From Lepidostoma basale (lineage: Eukaryota > Arthropoda > Insecta > Trichoptera > Lepidostomatidae), in assembly GCA_022606425.2 (NCBI GenBank), contig JAHDVF020000135.1, positions 124,001-188,000 on the forward strand: a stretch of DNA of 64,000 nt. Reading direction: 5' to 3'. The notes beneath the pieces were generated by a model. The model saw only the letters and a program-made list of their open reading frames with translations, ran no database searches and was not told the DNA's origin. This document shows positions 10,985 through 21,785 of this stretch, piece by piece; the first letter of the stretch is position 1, and each line of letters begins with the position of its first letter. The position numbers were made by a program, and so were the translations under genes.

Positions 10985-11385
10985 GGTAAAATTCAGTAAC
11001 TTGCTCCAATTTCTCGCCCATCGCACTTATATCACAAATCGTCATACATTCTTCTTTCTCGAAAACCATCACTTTAGATTTAGACACATTCATCACCAAG
11101 TCACTCTTTTGCAAAAACAATAAAATTGATATAAATGGTTTATTATTTATGGATTTATGATAATAAAAAAATATCATTTTTTTAATAAAGTGTGTGTTGT
11201 ATTCGAAGTATGCATAAAAAAACATATAAAAAAATATTATTATTTTATTAATTTTTTGTTTCTTGATTATTGACGTAAAACTCCATATTAAATCATTAAT
11301 ATAAATTAAAATAGCGTCGTCTGCATGTAGCAAACAGCTGATGGACATGTCGTTCATTTTCGCACCAGCGTTTATGCCATCTAAT
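10985..11385 (-). pseudogene. E-family LINE, polymerase-core remnant (continuation of 8571-9230)
   Basis: The minus strand resumes exactly where the copy at 9.2 kb stopped (GEKLEQVTEF, EECMTICDIS, NVSKSKVMVFE). Farther on, at about 11290-11372, it reads MNDMSISCLLHADDAILI, motif C of the polymerase with HADD in place of YADD. About 160 bp of unrelated AT-rich DNA (about 11115-11280) interrupts the two parts. Confidence 0.8.
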
Positions 11386-11639
11386 TCTTTTCATTTATAT
11401 TAAATTGTGGGGTTAACAAACCATGCAGGACTTTGAGACCACACGAGTGGAGGCAAAAGACTCAGACTGCTGTACCGGCATATTACAATGACGAAATACA
11501 TTGCATGGACAATCAAAACATCTGACACAATAGATTCTCAGCCTAGCGAATCCGATGACCGAGTGCCAAAAATGATGAATCAGGGCCCAGGTTCATACAC
11601 AAAGATTACTGTCTGGAAGAGTATCATGTGCAAAGGAAG

Positions 11640-11925
11640 AAAAACATGTAAGTACAGCCCACCACTCTACACATCAGTCATTATTGCGACTTCTAACCGA
11701 CAGGAGTCTAAGTTAGTCTCGAACTCCCTCCCGCCGATCTACGAAACCTCTCGACTACGTCACGTTGCTTTTGGCGAGTCTTCGCTTCAGCTGACCGACA
11801 CTACTCAGCTGCTCGCCATCCTGACTCCGCCCCGCTGTTATCTACACCCTGCGCCGTTACGCCGCTGACCACCCAAAGTGGTGACCCCGACGTGATCCCC
11901 AAAATGTAATTGTGTTTTTACTACT
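11640..11925 (+). mobile_element. Possible LTR-retrotransposon LTR end and leader
   Basis: An isolated GC-rich stretch (11690-11890) ends CCAAAGTGGTGACCCCGACG, followed by a short spacer. This resembles the LTR/primer-binding-site/leader junction of insect Gypsy-like elements. A 126-codon frame (11488-11868) crosses it but has no motif. No gag or pol follows, so it would be a solo or fragmentary LTR. Low certainty. Confidence 0.35.
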
Positions 11926-12127
11926 TAGGTGCCTAGAGACATTTATTTTTTGCTAACGGTTCAAAAATTTAAATTAGTTAAACGCATAGCCACCTCCTTA
12001 TTAGGGTGATGTTTCTGAATGAACGATGCACTCGTTATGCGAAATGTATGTTAAGAGAGGTACTCATTATGAAAGGTTCCACTGTTAGTTATTATTAATT
12101 GAAAACTCTAAACCTTCTAAAGATTAC

Positions 12128-12640
12128 ATTACTAACTAACTAACCAACCATCACGCCGTCTCCCCGAAGGGGTAGGCAGAAAGAATGGACTGCCACACTT
12201 CTTTCCTGACATATTTCTCTCGATTCCTCGACATTCATACATCATGTCATGCACGCGCGTCGATTTGTCTGACTCCTCACATGGCCGACATTCAATATAT
12301 AATATGATTTATTTGATCGTGTCACATTTTCCTCGGTCTTCCTTTATTTCTGGTTCCATTTACATCGTTAACATATAATTTTTTTACCATTCTTTCTTCA
12401 TTCATTCTTTCCATATGTCCAAACCATCTTAATGATCCTTTCATTATTTTGTTTATGACACCATCATTTGCACCGCATTCCCTTCTTTTATTTTCATTCG
12501 ACACTCTATCATACACAGAGTATCGCACATTCGTCTTAGAGATCTCATTTCTACTGCATTTATTCTATATTCATCCTTATTTTGCCAGTTCCATGCTTTG
12601 CTTCCATTCATAAGGGTCGGTAGAAGAACACCATTGTAAA
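12128..12640 (-). mobile_element. B-family LINE, 3' fragment
   Basis: (TAAC)n tail, CCCCGAAGGGG hairpin and GGTAGGCAGAAAG. The minus strand reads YDRVSNENKRRECGANDGVINKIMKGSLRWFG and HMERMNEERMVKKLYVNDVNGTR, then decays upstream. It is 5'-truncated at about 12640. Confidence 0.85.
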
Positions 12641-13114
12641 GATTACATTGTAAATTAAATTATAAATTAATTATATTTAAATTTCCCAGCAAACAAAAAA
12701 TGAGAAAAAGAGAAATTTTTATATACAATATATAAATAAAGTTTCGCTTTTATCTGAAAACTCACAAGAATAAAGAATGTTTCCCGGCAAACAAAAGTAC
12801 GGCTTTGCAAAGTAAAACCTTTTGATTAAACGCAAGCTTCTACTGGGGTTTCGGGGAAAGGCCAACGAGTTTCCTCTCAATTAGACTGGACTTGACTTAA
12901 GTACACTGGGCTGCTATACGACACCACTGGGAATGGCACAAGTGCACTAGACTGAGAGAATTATAGTGGGTGGAGTATCGGGCTGGTTACGTGAAACGTC
13001 TGCTGAATTAATCTGATCTTTCGGAGATGCTGCGTGCTGTCGAATATAACTAATAATCTGTGTATACTCCAAATTGAATACAAAGGACCAAGAGATAAAG
13101 CACTATTTTTTTTA
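12641..13114. other. No recognised feature
   Basis: AT-rich. No supportable coding frame; a 106-codon minus-strand frame at 12961-13281 runs into the next repeat and has no motif. Confidence 0.35.
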
Positions 13115-13350
13115 ATATCAATTAAATAAAACGATGTTTTTTTATGAACTACTTCTACTTTTGTCTTTATTTCGACAGCAACCAGTTTCGCCAAACTCCC
13201 TGGCATCGACAAATATCCAGTCTGACCAAGAAAAAATCCTTTATTTTTAAAAATAATAATTACGAAGGTGGAAATAGTCATTTAAAAATATCGTTTTATT
13301 TAATTACTGTTTAAAATAAACTTTCATCGAGAGATTTCAGTAAAATTATT
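13115..13350 (-). mobile_element. G-family hammerhead-like repeat, copy 1
   Basis: Starts AATTAAATAAAACGATG and contains CTACTTTTGTCTTTATTTCGACAGC. On the minus strand it has GAUGCCAG, a loop, UUGGC and then GAAACUGG, a decayed hammerhead core. The right part (AGAGATTTCAGTAAAAT) is shared with 41.66-41.72 kb. Related copies: 30.77, 39.18 and 41.59 kb. Confidence 0.5.
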
Positions 13351-14042
13351 TAAATTTCGGTAAAAAATTAACGTCTGCTTTTTGGAAGTGAAATTCTGGA
13401 GAGGAAGATAACAGGAAAAATGCGGTGTATTGATGTAAGCTCTTAGTAATAAAAACGTCTGTTTTCCAAAAGTTTTTTTATATACGAGTATTATGATTGT
13501 GACATGTTTCGCTTGATAAGGACATTTGTTAATGGCTTTATTAGGCAAGAAAGGCAATCCCATTAAACATTTAATTGTGTAGTTTTTATCGTTCTGCCGA
13601 TGATAAAGGTCGTAGACCTTCCAAATGTGTCGAAAAAACGGAAAAAGCAGTTTTCTAAACAAAAATATGTGATTGACATATTACCCCTTACAAGCCTTGC
13701 TAAGGCATAAAATTAAGTAAAATTCCTAGTAAGCAGACAATTTCATTCGTATAATTTCAATTCTTAGTCCCTAAAACACCTAGTAATTGCCCAGAAATGT
13801 AGGTTGATACGATTGACTGCCAAACATCTATATTATTTCATACCTCTGTATCTCTTTCTTTATTCATCTTGTCAATTACACTCTTTTTTGTAACTTTTAA
13901 CATGGCTGTCAAGTTTTTCTCGGCCTTCTTCAATACCTTTTTCTATTCATTCTGCTTGTATACACTTTGAAATCATTTTCGACTTTTCTAATCGTTATAA
14001 GTTATATATCCAATTTATCTTGAAGACTACTAATTATTTTTA
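13351..14042. other. No recognised feature
   Basis: AT-rich. The 112-codon minus-strand frame at 13324-13662 has no recognisable domain or codon signature and overlaps repeat sequence, so it is not called. Confidence 0.35.
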
Positions 14043-14466
14043 AAGATTAATTGTATCTCAAAAGAGACGAAGATGTAATTTTTTTTGGAAACAGAATATG
14101 GTATTCAAGGCGTTTACAGGACTTATGACCTGTCATTGGTTGGGTTAAGCGATCAAATTATCTTAATAGATGGCGCTAGAGTAGATTGACCTACAAACAG
14201 TGAAATTATCAAAAAAATAGTAGCATATACCTATACGTGTTCCAAAAATTTGTCAGACGTGGTGTGTCGTAAGGAGGGCGGAATGGGGAATGTTGTTAAC
14301 ATAAAGTGATCGCTTAACCTAACAGGTCATAAGTCCTGTAAACGCCTCGACTACCATATTCTGCTTCCAAAAAAATTTAAATCTTCGTCTCTATTGAGAT
14401 ACAATTAATCCTTAAAAATGATTAACCCGCAGTGGGTAAAAATCCAGTATTTGTATGCATTCAAAA
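14043..14466. mobile_element. F-family foldback element, inverted pair
   Basis: The left arm begins GATTAATTGTATCTCA and carries GAGACGAAGATG and AGGACTTATGACCTGTC. The right arm is its reverse complement, ending GATACAATTAATCC, followed by ATTAACCCGCAGTGGG. The arms are about 130-160 bp. The short centre has its own sequence (ATGGCGCTAGAG). It has no coding capacity. Confidence 0.75.
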
Positions 14467-14579
14467 ACTATTAATTATGCTTCTTTTTTGTATACTTTAT
14501 TTACAAAACTAGCTATTATTTAAAAAAAAATGAAATATCAAACAAGTTTTGATTTATTTCCTTTGTTGTAAGTTAATAC

Positions 14580-14885
14580 GTGAACACCAATAAGAACATT
14601 AAATTATTATTTTAAATTTTATATTTATTCATAATATTTGTTATAACAAAAGCATAAACGTTCCAAAATAAATCATTATAACATCTGTCAAAATTGATCA
14701 TATTTGTAAACAATTTTATAATATTTTAAACATTTATATAATATCACTGAAGAAGGGCTGGTTAGTCCGAAACATGTTTGATTTTTTTTTCTCAATAAAT
14801 GTGAGTGTTGTATACAAAGTACTCGTATATAAAAAAGAAACATTAAACATCTACAACACAAAGTTATGGTGAACATAGAAAAAAC
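14580..14885 (+). mobile_element. Hammerhead-bearing short repeat (ACAUGU type)
   Basis: This shares AACAAAAGCATAAA, TTCCAAAATAAATC and TAAACAATTTTATAATATTTT with 31.05-31.29 kb, and both end with a similar ACAACACAAA-ATGG tail. It carries an intact hammerhead-like core (next entry). The length of a few hundred bp and lack of coding capacity fit a non-autonomous retrozyme or Penelope terminal-repeat remnant. Confidence 0.6.
14741..14785 (+). ncRNA. Hammerhead ribozyme-like motif, intact core
   Basis: CUGAAGA at 14747-14753, one extra A, then stem II GGGCU/AGUCC with a GGUU loop, then GAAA at 14769. This is followed by ACAUGU (a self-complementary minimal stem III) and U at the cleavage site. 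Stem I is supported: AUCA before the core pairs with UGAU after the cleavage position. All conserved core positions are present apart from the one-base insertion before stem II, which all the families here share. Confidence 0.7.
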
Positions 14886-15650
14886 TATTAATTATCTTTA
14901 ATACAACTTTTAATTTCAATTGTATTAATAATCTGCCTTACATTCGTTCCCTATTTATTTGTTCGGTTCTCTTTCATATAAGAATATCGTATATCTATTT
15001 AACAGTAACATAATCATCTTTATTTTGTCAAGTCTATGCTTTAAACACACGTATTTTTTCAATGATATGACTGAGTACGGGGATTGATACCCAGAAATAT
15101 AGACCTTTGTACTTTTATTTACAAGAATTCGCATTTACTTACACAAAATATTATGCCGAGGTTTTCATTTTATCTTGGAGGAATTTTTAACTCAATTGCG
15201 GTAGGTACCTGGTCCTACAGCAAGCAGTAGCTCAGCCAATATTAGCTTGCGAGGGGTATATTATATAAGATCCGAATATAAAATTTGCTTCAGTTTCTCC
15301 CATCACTGAGAATGATTTCATTATTTTAAATCTTCTGAATACTCATATTTTTAGTTGAGGAAAGGTCGGTGTGATGACGCTGCCGATAAAACTGATCGAA
15401 AATAATAAACATTCATTATGAAGTATTAAATTAATGTTCATTTACAAAACACTGCTACAATACCTGTACATGTGTATCAATTTTTTTTTTTTATACGATA
15501 CAAAATAAAGATTCTTCTTTTTCCGTGAGTGGTGGACAATAATTAAGAGATACGAGAAAAATATTTAAATACTAAATAGAGTTGAAGTACAATGTCATAT
15601 GTGTAAATGATTAGACAAAGCGTTAACACTGTGAAATCTCATAATGACGA
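14886..15650. other. No recognised feature
   Basis: AT-rich. Nothing assignable apart from a poly-T run at about 15481-15492. Confidence 0.35.
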
Positions 15651-15654
15651 TTTT

Positions 15655-15840
15655 TTAATAAATTAAAACACTGTTTTTTCCACTTTAGGGTTTATTTATC
15701 TCAACATGTTTCGAAGGCTTACACCTTCATCATCGGGAGAACGATATATCGTTCTCCCAATGATGAAGGTGTGAGCCTTCGAAACATGCCGAGAAAAATA
15801 AACTCTAACGTAGAAAAAACAGTGTTTTATTTTATAAAAA
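15655..15840. mobile_element. Palindromic element with paired hammerhead-like cores
   Basis: Two arms of about 75-80 bp pair with each other around the centre ACGATATATCGT (about 15741-15752). The minus-strand core at 15703-15742 reads CCGAUGA, U, GAAGG/CCUUC stem, GAAA, ACAUGU, U. Stem I UCUC/GAGA pairs. U4 of the core is C here and the + arm has CCAAUGA, so both are probably inactive. A decayed relative is at 29.0-29.1 kb. Confidence 0.6.
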
Positions 15841-15896
15841 AATGTTATAACGATAAGGGTGTATGTAGCTAACACATTGAGAAAATTAATGCAAGC

Positions 15897-16210
15897 GTGG
15901 AGATGAGACATAGAGATAAGATAAGAAATGAGACATAGAGATGAGATCAGAAATGAGACGTAGAATTGAGGCATACAGATGAGACATATAGATGAAACAT
16001 ATGGGTGAGGCATAGATATGACACATATATTTGAGACAGAGATGAGACATATTGATAAGACATATGTATGAAACTAAGACGTGGGACATAGATATGGAAC
16101 ATTACGATGAGACATTCAGATGATACATAAAGATGTGACATAGAGTTGATACATACTCGTATAGCTGGGATAGAAATATGAGATATTAAGTTGAGATATT
16201 AAGTTGAGAC
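15897..16210. repeat. Degenerate 12-13-bp minisatellite, left part
   Basis: Imperfect tandem units of the type GAGACATAGAGAT (variants GATGAGACATA, TTGAGACAG). The minus-strand frames rich in MSHLYVSS are the translation of this repeat, not genes. The array is split by the element at 16211-16807 and resumes at 16808. Confidence 0.85.
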
Positions 16211-16807
16211 TGATTTTGAAAATTTGGTTTGGTTCATATGGTGCTCCCGTCAATTTGGAGATATTTCGTGTGTAAGTGAATTGTTTTGGTCAATTTGATT
16301 ATCGCCGCTCTTTATGAAAGTTATTTGTGACAAAAAATACGTTTTTACTGTTTTGGTGTTAAAATTATATGAGTTTTTTCGTTTATAAAAAGAATTTTGA
16401 CAGGTGTAAAAATGAATTTTTCATTTGTTCCAAAGACAATTTGAAGAAATTCTTCAATGATATTTTTAAGTTCTTGCTGGTTTTAGATTGTTTTAAGTGC
16501 CTAATTACAGTAAATTAAAAAAATCAGTGGATAACGTGGAATAAAAATTAAATAAACACAAATGTCCGGATCATCCAGCTGACGACAAGTGTTATTTTTA
16601 TTTGTTATTTTATTTTGTATCATTGTATTTCAGATAATTTGTTTTAGATTTATTATGTAGACGTTGAGGTTCGCAACCCATCACACCGCGTCTCTCGCGA
16701 TGGCGAAAAGAGAAGGATGGAGTGCCGCATCGATTAAAGTGTGGCAGTCCATTCTTTCTGCCTAACCTTTCGGGGAGACGGCGTGATGGTTAGTCAGTCA
16801 GTTAGTC
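16211..16807 (+). mobile_element. SINE-like element with LINE-type 3' end, full copy (597 bp)
   Basis: Flanked by a perfect 10-bp direct repeat AAGTTGAGAC (16201-16210 and 16808-16817), the target-site duplication. The body has no open frame. Near the 3' end are GAGGTTCGCAACCCATCAC and GCGTCTCTCGCG. Then comes a terminal segment (GTGTGGCAGTCCATTCTTTC, CCTAACC-TTTCGGGGAGACGG, GTGATGGTTAG) matching the 3' ends of the E/B LINEs, and a (GTTAGTCA)n tail. Copies at 17.66, 38.35 and 59.95 kb. Confidence 0.8.
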
Positions 16808-17005
16808 AAGTTGAGACATAAAAATGAGACATCGAGACGAAACTTTTAATAGAGATATGAAAATGATACATAAATATAAGACATAGAGATTATATTGTAC
16901 ATTAATATGTGACGTAGAGATGACACATAGAGTTGGGATTAAAAATAAAATATCAATTTGAGACTTTGAAATGAGACTTTAAGATGAGATATGGAAATGA
17001 GATGA
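16808..17005. repeat. Degenerate 12-13-bp minisatellite, right part
   Basis: Continuation of the GAGACATAGAGAT-type array interrupted by the SINE-like insertion. Units decay toward 17000. Confidence 0.8.
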
Positions 17006-17654
17006 CTACAAACTATTTACAACTTATTAAGGTTTGCTTTCACTATTTAGTTACACCACAGCTCAAAATAAACTAAAAGGAGAATTTCCAAAGAAAATGG
17101 ATTTAAGCCTTTATATTTTCCATTAAAACGTAATGAGCCCTATACCCCTTTCTCACAAAAACCACCCCACGAATACAGCGTCCCTCGCATTTCTTTATCT
17201 TAATGATTCTAAATTCAAAACTAAGCTTATCATCCTACGAAAATAAAAATTCTCATTGAAAATTTTCCATAGAAACATGCGCTTTTATTATAAGAGCATT
17301 ACAAATTGCCGCTAAATACTTGGTTTCTTCCATGGATAATTTCTTAAATGTTCTAATTCACAAGATAATTTTCTTGCTACCTTGAAAACTCGATATCAAA
17401 AGGGATATATTCAATTTTATGTTAATAATTGAATAATTTCTTTTTTATGGCACGAATAATTTCTATCTGACTTTGTGTATTGCGTGTTTATGAAATCAAT
17501 ACAATCAAAATACTCTACATTTGATGATGCTTCCATTGGGTGAAACATTTTAAACTGAAATTCACTGTTTTAAAAGGCGAATTAAGTTGAGCCAGATAAC
17601 AGATAACAATTTGAATGTTACCGTATCTATTTAAAAAATATAAACATATTTTTG
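17006..17654. other. No recognised feature
   Basis: AT-rich. No coding frame or clear repeat apart from scattered poly-T. Confidence 0.35.
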
Positions 17655-18057
17655 ATAAGATTTTGAAGTTCTTGCTGGAGTTGGATTGTTTTAAGTGCTT
17701 AGTTACAGTTATTTTAAAAAAACTGTGGATACGTGGAATACAAATGAAATAAACACAAAAGTCCGGATCGTCAAGCTGACAACTTGTGCACCATGTAAAA
17801 GAAAATTATGTGTTATGTTATATTATTTTTATTTTGCTAACTTATTTTATAATATTTGTTTAAGATTTATTTTGTAGACGTTGGACAATCGAAGCGGGAG
17901 ATGCCTATTGGTGGCGGTGAGGTTCGCAACCCATCACACTGCGTCTCCCGCGCGGGCGAAGAGAGAAGGATGGAGAGCCGCATCTGTTAAAGTGTGGCAG
18001 TCCATTATTTCTGCCTACCCCTTCGGGGAGACGGAGTGATGGCTAGTTAGTTAGTTA
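17655..18057 (+). mobile_element. SINE-like element with LINE-type 3' end, 5'-truncated copy
   Basis: Matches the 3' two-thirds of the 16.2-16.8 kb element from GAAGTTCTTGCTGG onward. It keeps a strong hairpin: GCGGGAGATGC at 17894 pairs with GCGTCTCCCGC ending at 17951, and inside it GGTT pairs with AACC. The 3' terminus has CCCCTTCGGGG and a (TTAG)n tail. Truncation at the 5' end fits LINE-type retrotransposition. Confidence 0.8.
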
Positions 18058-18064
18058 TACATAT

Positions 18065-18240
18065 TAATTAATACTAATAAATACGTCTGTTTTATACCAG
18101 TTTTATTATAATTTACGATAATGGCTTGTTTCGCCATTCTATAGTAAGTTATGACATTTGATAATATTTTAGAAAGATGAAACATGCCATTCCCATTAAT
18201 TATGATAAAACTAGAATAAAACGTACGTTCTCATTATTAT
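18065..18240 (+). mobile_element. Short inverted-terminal element, hammerhead-like remnant
   Basis: ACGTCTGTTTTATACCAGTT at the left is mirrored by AACTAGAATAAAACGTACGT at the right. The middle carries GAUGAAACAUGCC, a decayed version of the GAAACAUGUC motif found at 55.14 kb. Confidence 0.45.
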
Positions 18241-18543
18241 ATATTTTTTAATAAGGAATTTTTAATTATTGTTAAAAAATCAATAAATAAAATATGTGTT
18301 CTTTAATAATGTTGCCCAATTTATAATTAACTTCTTCTTCTTTCACTTTGCTCCTTTCCACATTATGTGGGATCGGCCCTCATAACATCATTTCTCCAGG
18401 ACGTTCTGTCATGGGTAAGTATTCTGTTGAGTGCACATTTCTTGAAAATGGCCTCGATTGATTACCCCCATGTCGCCAAAGACCGTCCTGAATCCTTCTA
18501 GATCGTTGGAATTTAAAGGGCAGACTTTATGTTATTAGTAATA

Positions 18544-18915
18544 ATATGGTTACATTTAAAGCGCCGTTTTTGTGAAGTAATCACCTCAAGGGCGCATTAC
18601 GACGTGTTTTAAATCTAAAAATCTAGTTATGAAAACTGCATCTGATATTCGCGATCGGTTAGAAAGAATAATAAAACAAAATATACAAGTTGGGTTTTAA
18701 TTTGGGTAAGAAATATGAAAAATATGGGTTTTCAGCTTAGATCTAAAATCTGTTAAGATATGAAGACAGATTGTTCCAAGCTAATGGGCCAACTACTACA
18801 AAGCCTCGATCCCCCGAAATTTATTTTAGGACAATACTTCGGCTCAACTAATCTTCCTATTGCAGAGGAGTTCGCTGAACGAAGTGTGGATTTCCTTGGA
18901 TTTAGGCTGTCCATT
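18544..18915 (+). repeat. U-family repeat of unknown type, copy 1
   Basis: Shares AAAGCGCCGTTTTTGTGA, CACCTCAAGGGCGCATTA, TGATATTCGCGATCGGTT, ATGGGTTTTCAGCTTAGA and TTCGGCTCAACTAATCTTCC with 50.60-51.13 kb. Both carry short open frames reading FGSTNLPIA-EFAE-VDF, but no domain is recognised. It could be part of a longer transposon not otherwise present here. Confidence 0.6.
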
Positions 18916-18919
18916 ATAC

Positions 18920-19290
18920 ATAGTTCAGATATATTACTGGAAGTAAACTTTTTGAGTTTCTTCTTGAGAAGAGAAGAGAAGGCTCTTAGGTCGCAAAGGC
19001 TTGTTTGTGCAAGTTTGCCGCCTCTTGTGATGTGGACTCCCAGCTGTCTTTCTATAATTTAGGGGTCTTCCAGGTAACCTTTTTCCCTCTGGTTTCTCCT
19101 GTAAAACAAGGTGTGGTAGTCTTTGATATTCCATTTTTTCCACAAAGTCTCTCCAATGTCTTCTTCTTCGTCTCTCCCATCTGATAATATCCTGGATATC
19201 ACTCATTTCTATCATCGGGGTGTTTCTTATTCTGTCGCGTAGAGTCCTGTCTGTTATTTTTATATTTAACGAGAAAATGGTCTTCACAAT
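18920..19290 (-). mobile_element. LINE C-terminal fragment
   Basis: The minus strand reads ITDRTLRDRIRNTPMIEMSDIQDIIRWERRRRRHWRDFV. TLRDRIRN followed by a basic tract is the region after the polymerase in insect LINEs. A related frame is at 55.8-56.25 kb (TLRDRVRNTIIKEI). No 3' tail is identified. Confidence 0.65.
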
Positions 19291-20049
19291 AACACACTTT
19301 GGCTTTTATTTATATAGATTTAATGGAAAGCAACGGGAAACTACCACATCAAAAAGGCCCAAGCGGCATCCCAAGAACCAGCATAGATATCAATAAACTT
19401 TGCTGCAAACCAATCCCAGGATTGAAACTGAAGAAGAAGAATTTAAAAATTAATATTGTGAATAAGGAAAACATTTTATTTTTTGCAAAAATATTTAACT
19501 CGAAGAAATTGATATTTGGAAATAGGGAGAGGAAATGATAACTAAGAAAGGTATAAAGTAAGCTTCTTGGAAAGAAAAATTCGGAAAAACAAACATCTTG
19601 AATGTTAAAATGACTTTCTCCTATCTTATTCTCTACATATTTATAACTCGATTCACATCATAAAAGTGAAGAAGTTGCTTTGAAAAGGTTAAGAAAAAAG
19701 TATGAGGCTGTATAAACCCGATCCATTTACCTAGGGTGAACGTGAATAATACTAAAAATGATATTTTACGGCTTAATTCTGCAACGTATCATATACAGGA
19801 GGCTCTAAAATATCGCGGTAAAAACGTGCTTCAAATCCGTCATAAAAAACATGTTTGTAATAAAATGTATTCTGTATTAAATTATGCTCTTCTAAAAGGT
19901 GTGAAGTTTGTTCTATTCTTATCAAAGTATTTTTTTTTTACAATTATATCATCTTACTCGTATTCTCGCCAAAATAGACAATGAGAATGGTTAACCATAC
20001 ATCCCTATTCATATAGATCTCTCTAGAATCTCATAAAATCTCTCATCTC
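19291..20049. other. No recognised feature
   Basis: Two short frames (19299-19538, 79 aa; 19736-19984, 82 aa) have no motif. The rest is AT-rich. Confidence 0.35.
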
Positions 20050-20485
20050 CATATTAAAAAATCAATACGAATGGAAACGTCTGTTTTATACAAGTTGTAT
20101 TATATTTTATTGCAATGAGACAATTATATACATTTGATAATACCTTAGCAGGATGAAATATTTGAAGGCTGGACATTACAATGTTGGCATGTACCAAAAG
20201 AGTCAAAAATGAGTTTTTGATCCCGATTAATGTTAAATATAAAGGCCAATAACTGTGCAAAGAAGCAAAGCGATTGAATAATATAGAGAATCCAAACGTC
20301 ACCCTAAAGATGTCATCCGTAATACATGTCATATGCAACAATAATCAGTTTTTTTTTCTCTTTTTCTTTGTTTTATGTTTAAACATCTTAACACCTGTAA
20401 TGGCCAACTTTCGTTTCATTCCAATAAAATATAATAAAACTTCTAGAAAACAGACGTTTTCATTCGGTTTAATCACAATAATTAA
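20050..20485. mobile_element. Inverted-terminal element related to 18.07 and 55.1 kb
   Basis: The left end GAATGGAAACGTCTGTTTTA is mirrored at the right by TAGAAAACAGACGTTTTCATT (about 20441-20461). The left half contains TTTGATAATACC and GATGAAATATTTG, a decayed hammerhead-like strand. It has no coding capacity. Confidence 0.5.
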
Positions 20486-20564
20486 AGTGATTTATAAAGG
20501 TTTTTTGTGGGTCGTCTCGAAGGTACTGTATAAAATTATATATAACAACCTAATAATACATTTT

Positions 20565-20875
20565 TCTTCTTCTTCTTCTTCATCAGCCTATTCCCGTCCA
20601 CTCCATTTGCTTTCATGTCACTCTGTCTTGTGCAGACTGTAGATCCTTCCACCGTAGTAGCGGTCGCCCTGCACTTCTCTGTGCAGTCCACGGTCTCCAA
20701 GTCAGCAGTCTTCTTGTCCATTTTAGTCCACTACCATTTTAGAGTCGCCACCCGGTGGATGATGTCAGTGACCTTTGTTTTTTCTCTCACCGTATTGTTT
20801 CTGACTGTCTTTCAGGCTTGTTCCTATACTGGTTCTTTCCATGCCTCTTTGGGTACTACGAGTAATATATTATAC
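20565..20875 (-). mobile_element. Q-family LINE fragment, decayed
   Basis: (TTC)n then sequence matching the 7.3 and 34.6 kb copies (TGTCACTCTGTC, TGCACTTCTCTGT, GTCCACGGTCTCCAAGTCAG), with internal deletions that destroy the frame. Confidence 0.7.
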
Positions 20876-21149
20876 AATACATATTTAGAATGAGGGCTGC
20901 ACCTGACGCAGTCGATCTACATTTACACCAGGATAAGATAATTATATAAAGTGTGTTTGGAGTCTTGTATTAATGGCCGAGTTCTCAATGAAATGGAGGT
21001 CTGCAGGAAGATTGTTCAAGGCTGAAGACTTAGATACCAAAGTTTGTGCGAGGATAGCGATTCGGGTTAGACAAGATGATTACAGTGGTAGACATTGCTT
21101 ATCGCAATGTAGCCTGCCTCACAAACTCTTGGTCTCAAAATCCAATTTG

Positions 21150-21785
21150 TCCTAAGGTTATGTTTACAAGAAATGGGCAAGTGGAGAGGGATATTAAAAG
21201 AAGGGTTGGGGCAGTCAACAAAGTGAATGGTGTACTTAAAGTTGTCATCGCAAACAAAAACCTATCCAAAAAAGCTAGAATGGCAGTGCACAATGGTGTT
21301 CTTCTACCAAACCTTATGTATGGGAGCGAAGCATGGAACTGGCAAAAGAAGCATGAAATTAGAATAAATGCAGTAGAAATAAGATCTCTTAGACGAATGT
21401 GTCGAAACTCTGTGTATGATAGAGTGTCGAATGAAAATATAAGAAGTGAATGTGGTGCGAATGATGGTGTTATGATCAAAATAATGAAAGGAACATTAAG
21501 ATGGTTTGGACCTATGGAAAGAATGAATGAAGAAAGGATGGTAAAAAAAAATTTTGTTGACGATGTAAATAGAACTAGAAATAGAGGAAGACCGAGGAAA
21601 ACGTGGCACGATCAAATAAATCAAATACTGAATGTCGGCCACGTGAGGAGTCAGAGAAATCGACGCGCGTGAATTACACGATGTATGAATGTTGAGGAAG
21701 CGAGGGAAATATGTCAGGAAATAAAAGTGTGGCAGTCCATTACTTCTGCCTACTATATAATAATGATGGTTAGTTGATTGGTTAA
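21150..21785 (+). mobile_element. B-family LINE, 3' fragment with 171-codon frame
   Basis: From 21158 the + strand reads MFTRNGQVERDIKRRVGAVNK, MAVHNGVLLPNLMYGSEAWNWQ, RSLRRMCRNSVYDRVSNENIRSECGANDG, GRPRKTWHDQINQILNVGHVRSQRNRRA. A stop (TGA) then replaces Cys of the usual RACMTRCMNVEE. It is 5'-truncated. The upstream 80 codons are unrelated sequence read through. Among the better-preserved B copies. Confidence 0.85.

Noticed and set aside
15696..16141. Minus-strand frames rich in MSHLYVSS, which look like a repetitive secreted protein
   Set aside because: They are the translation of the GAGACATAGAGAT minisatellite, with no start context or conservation.
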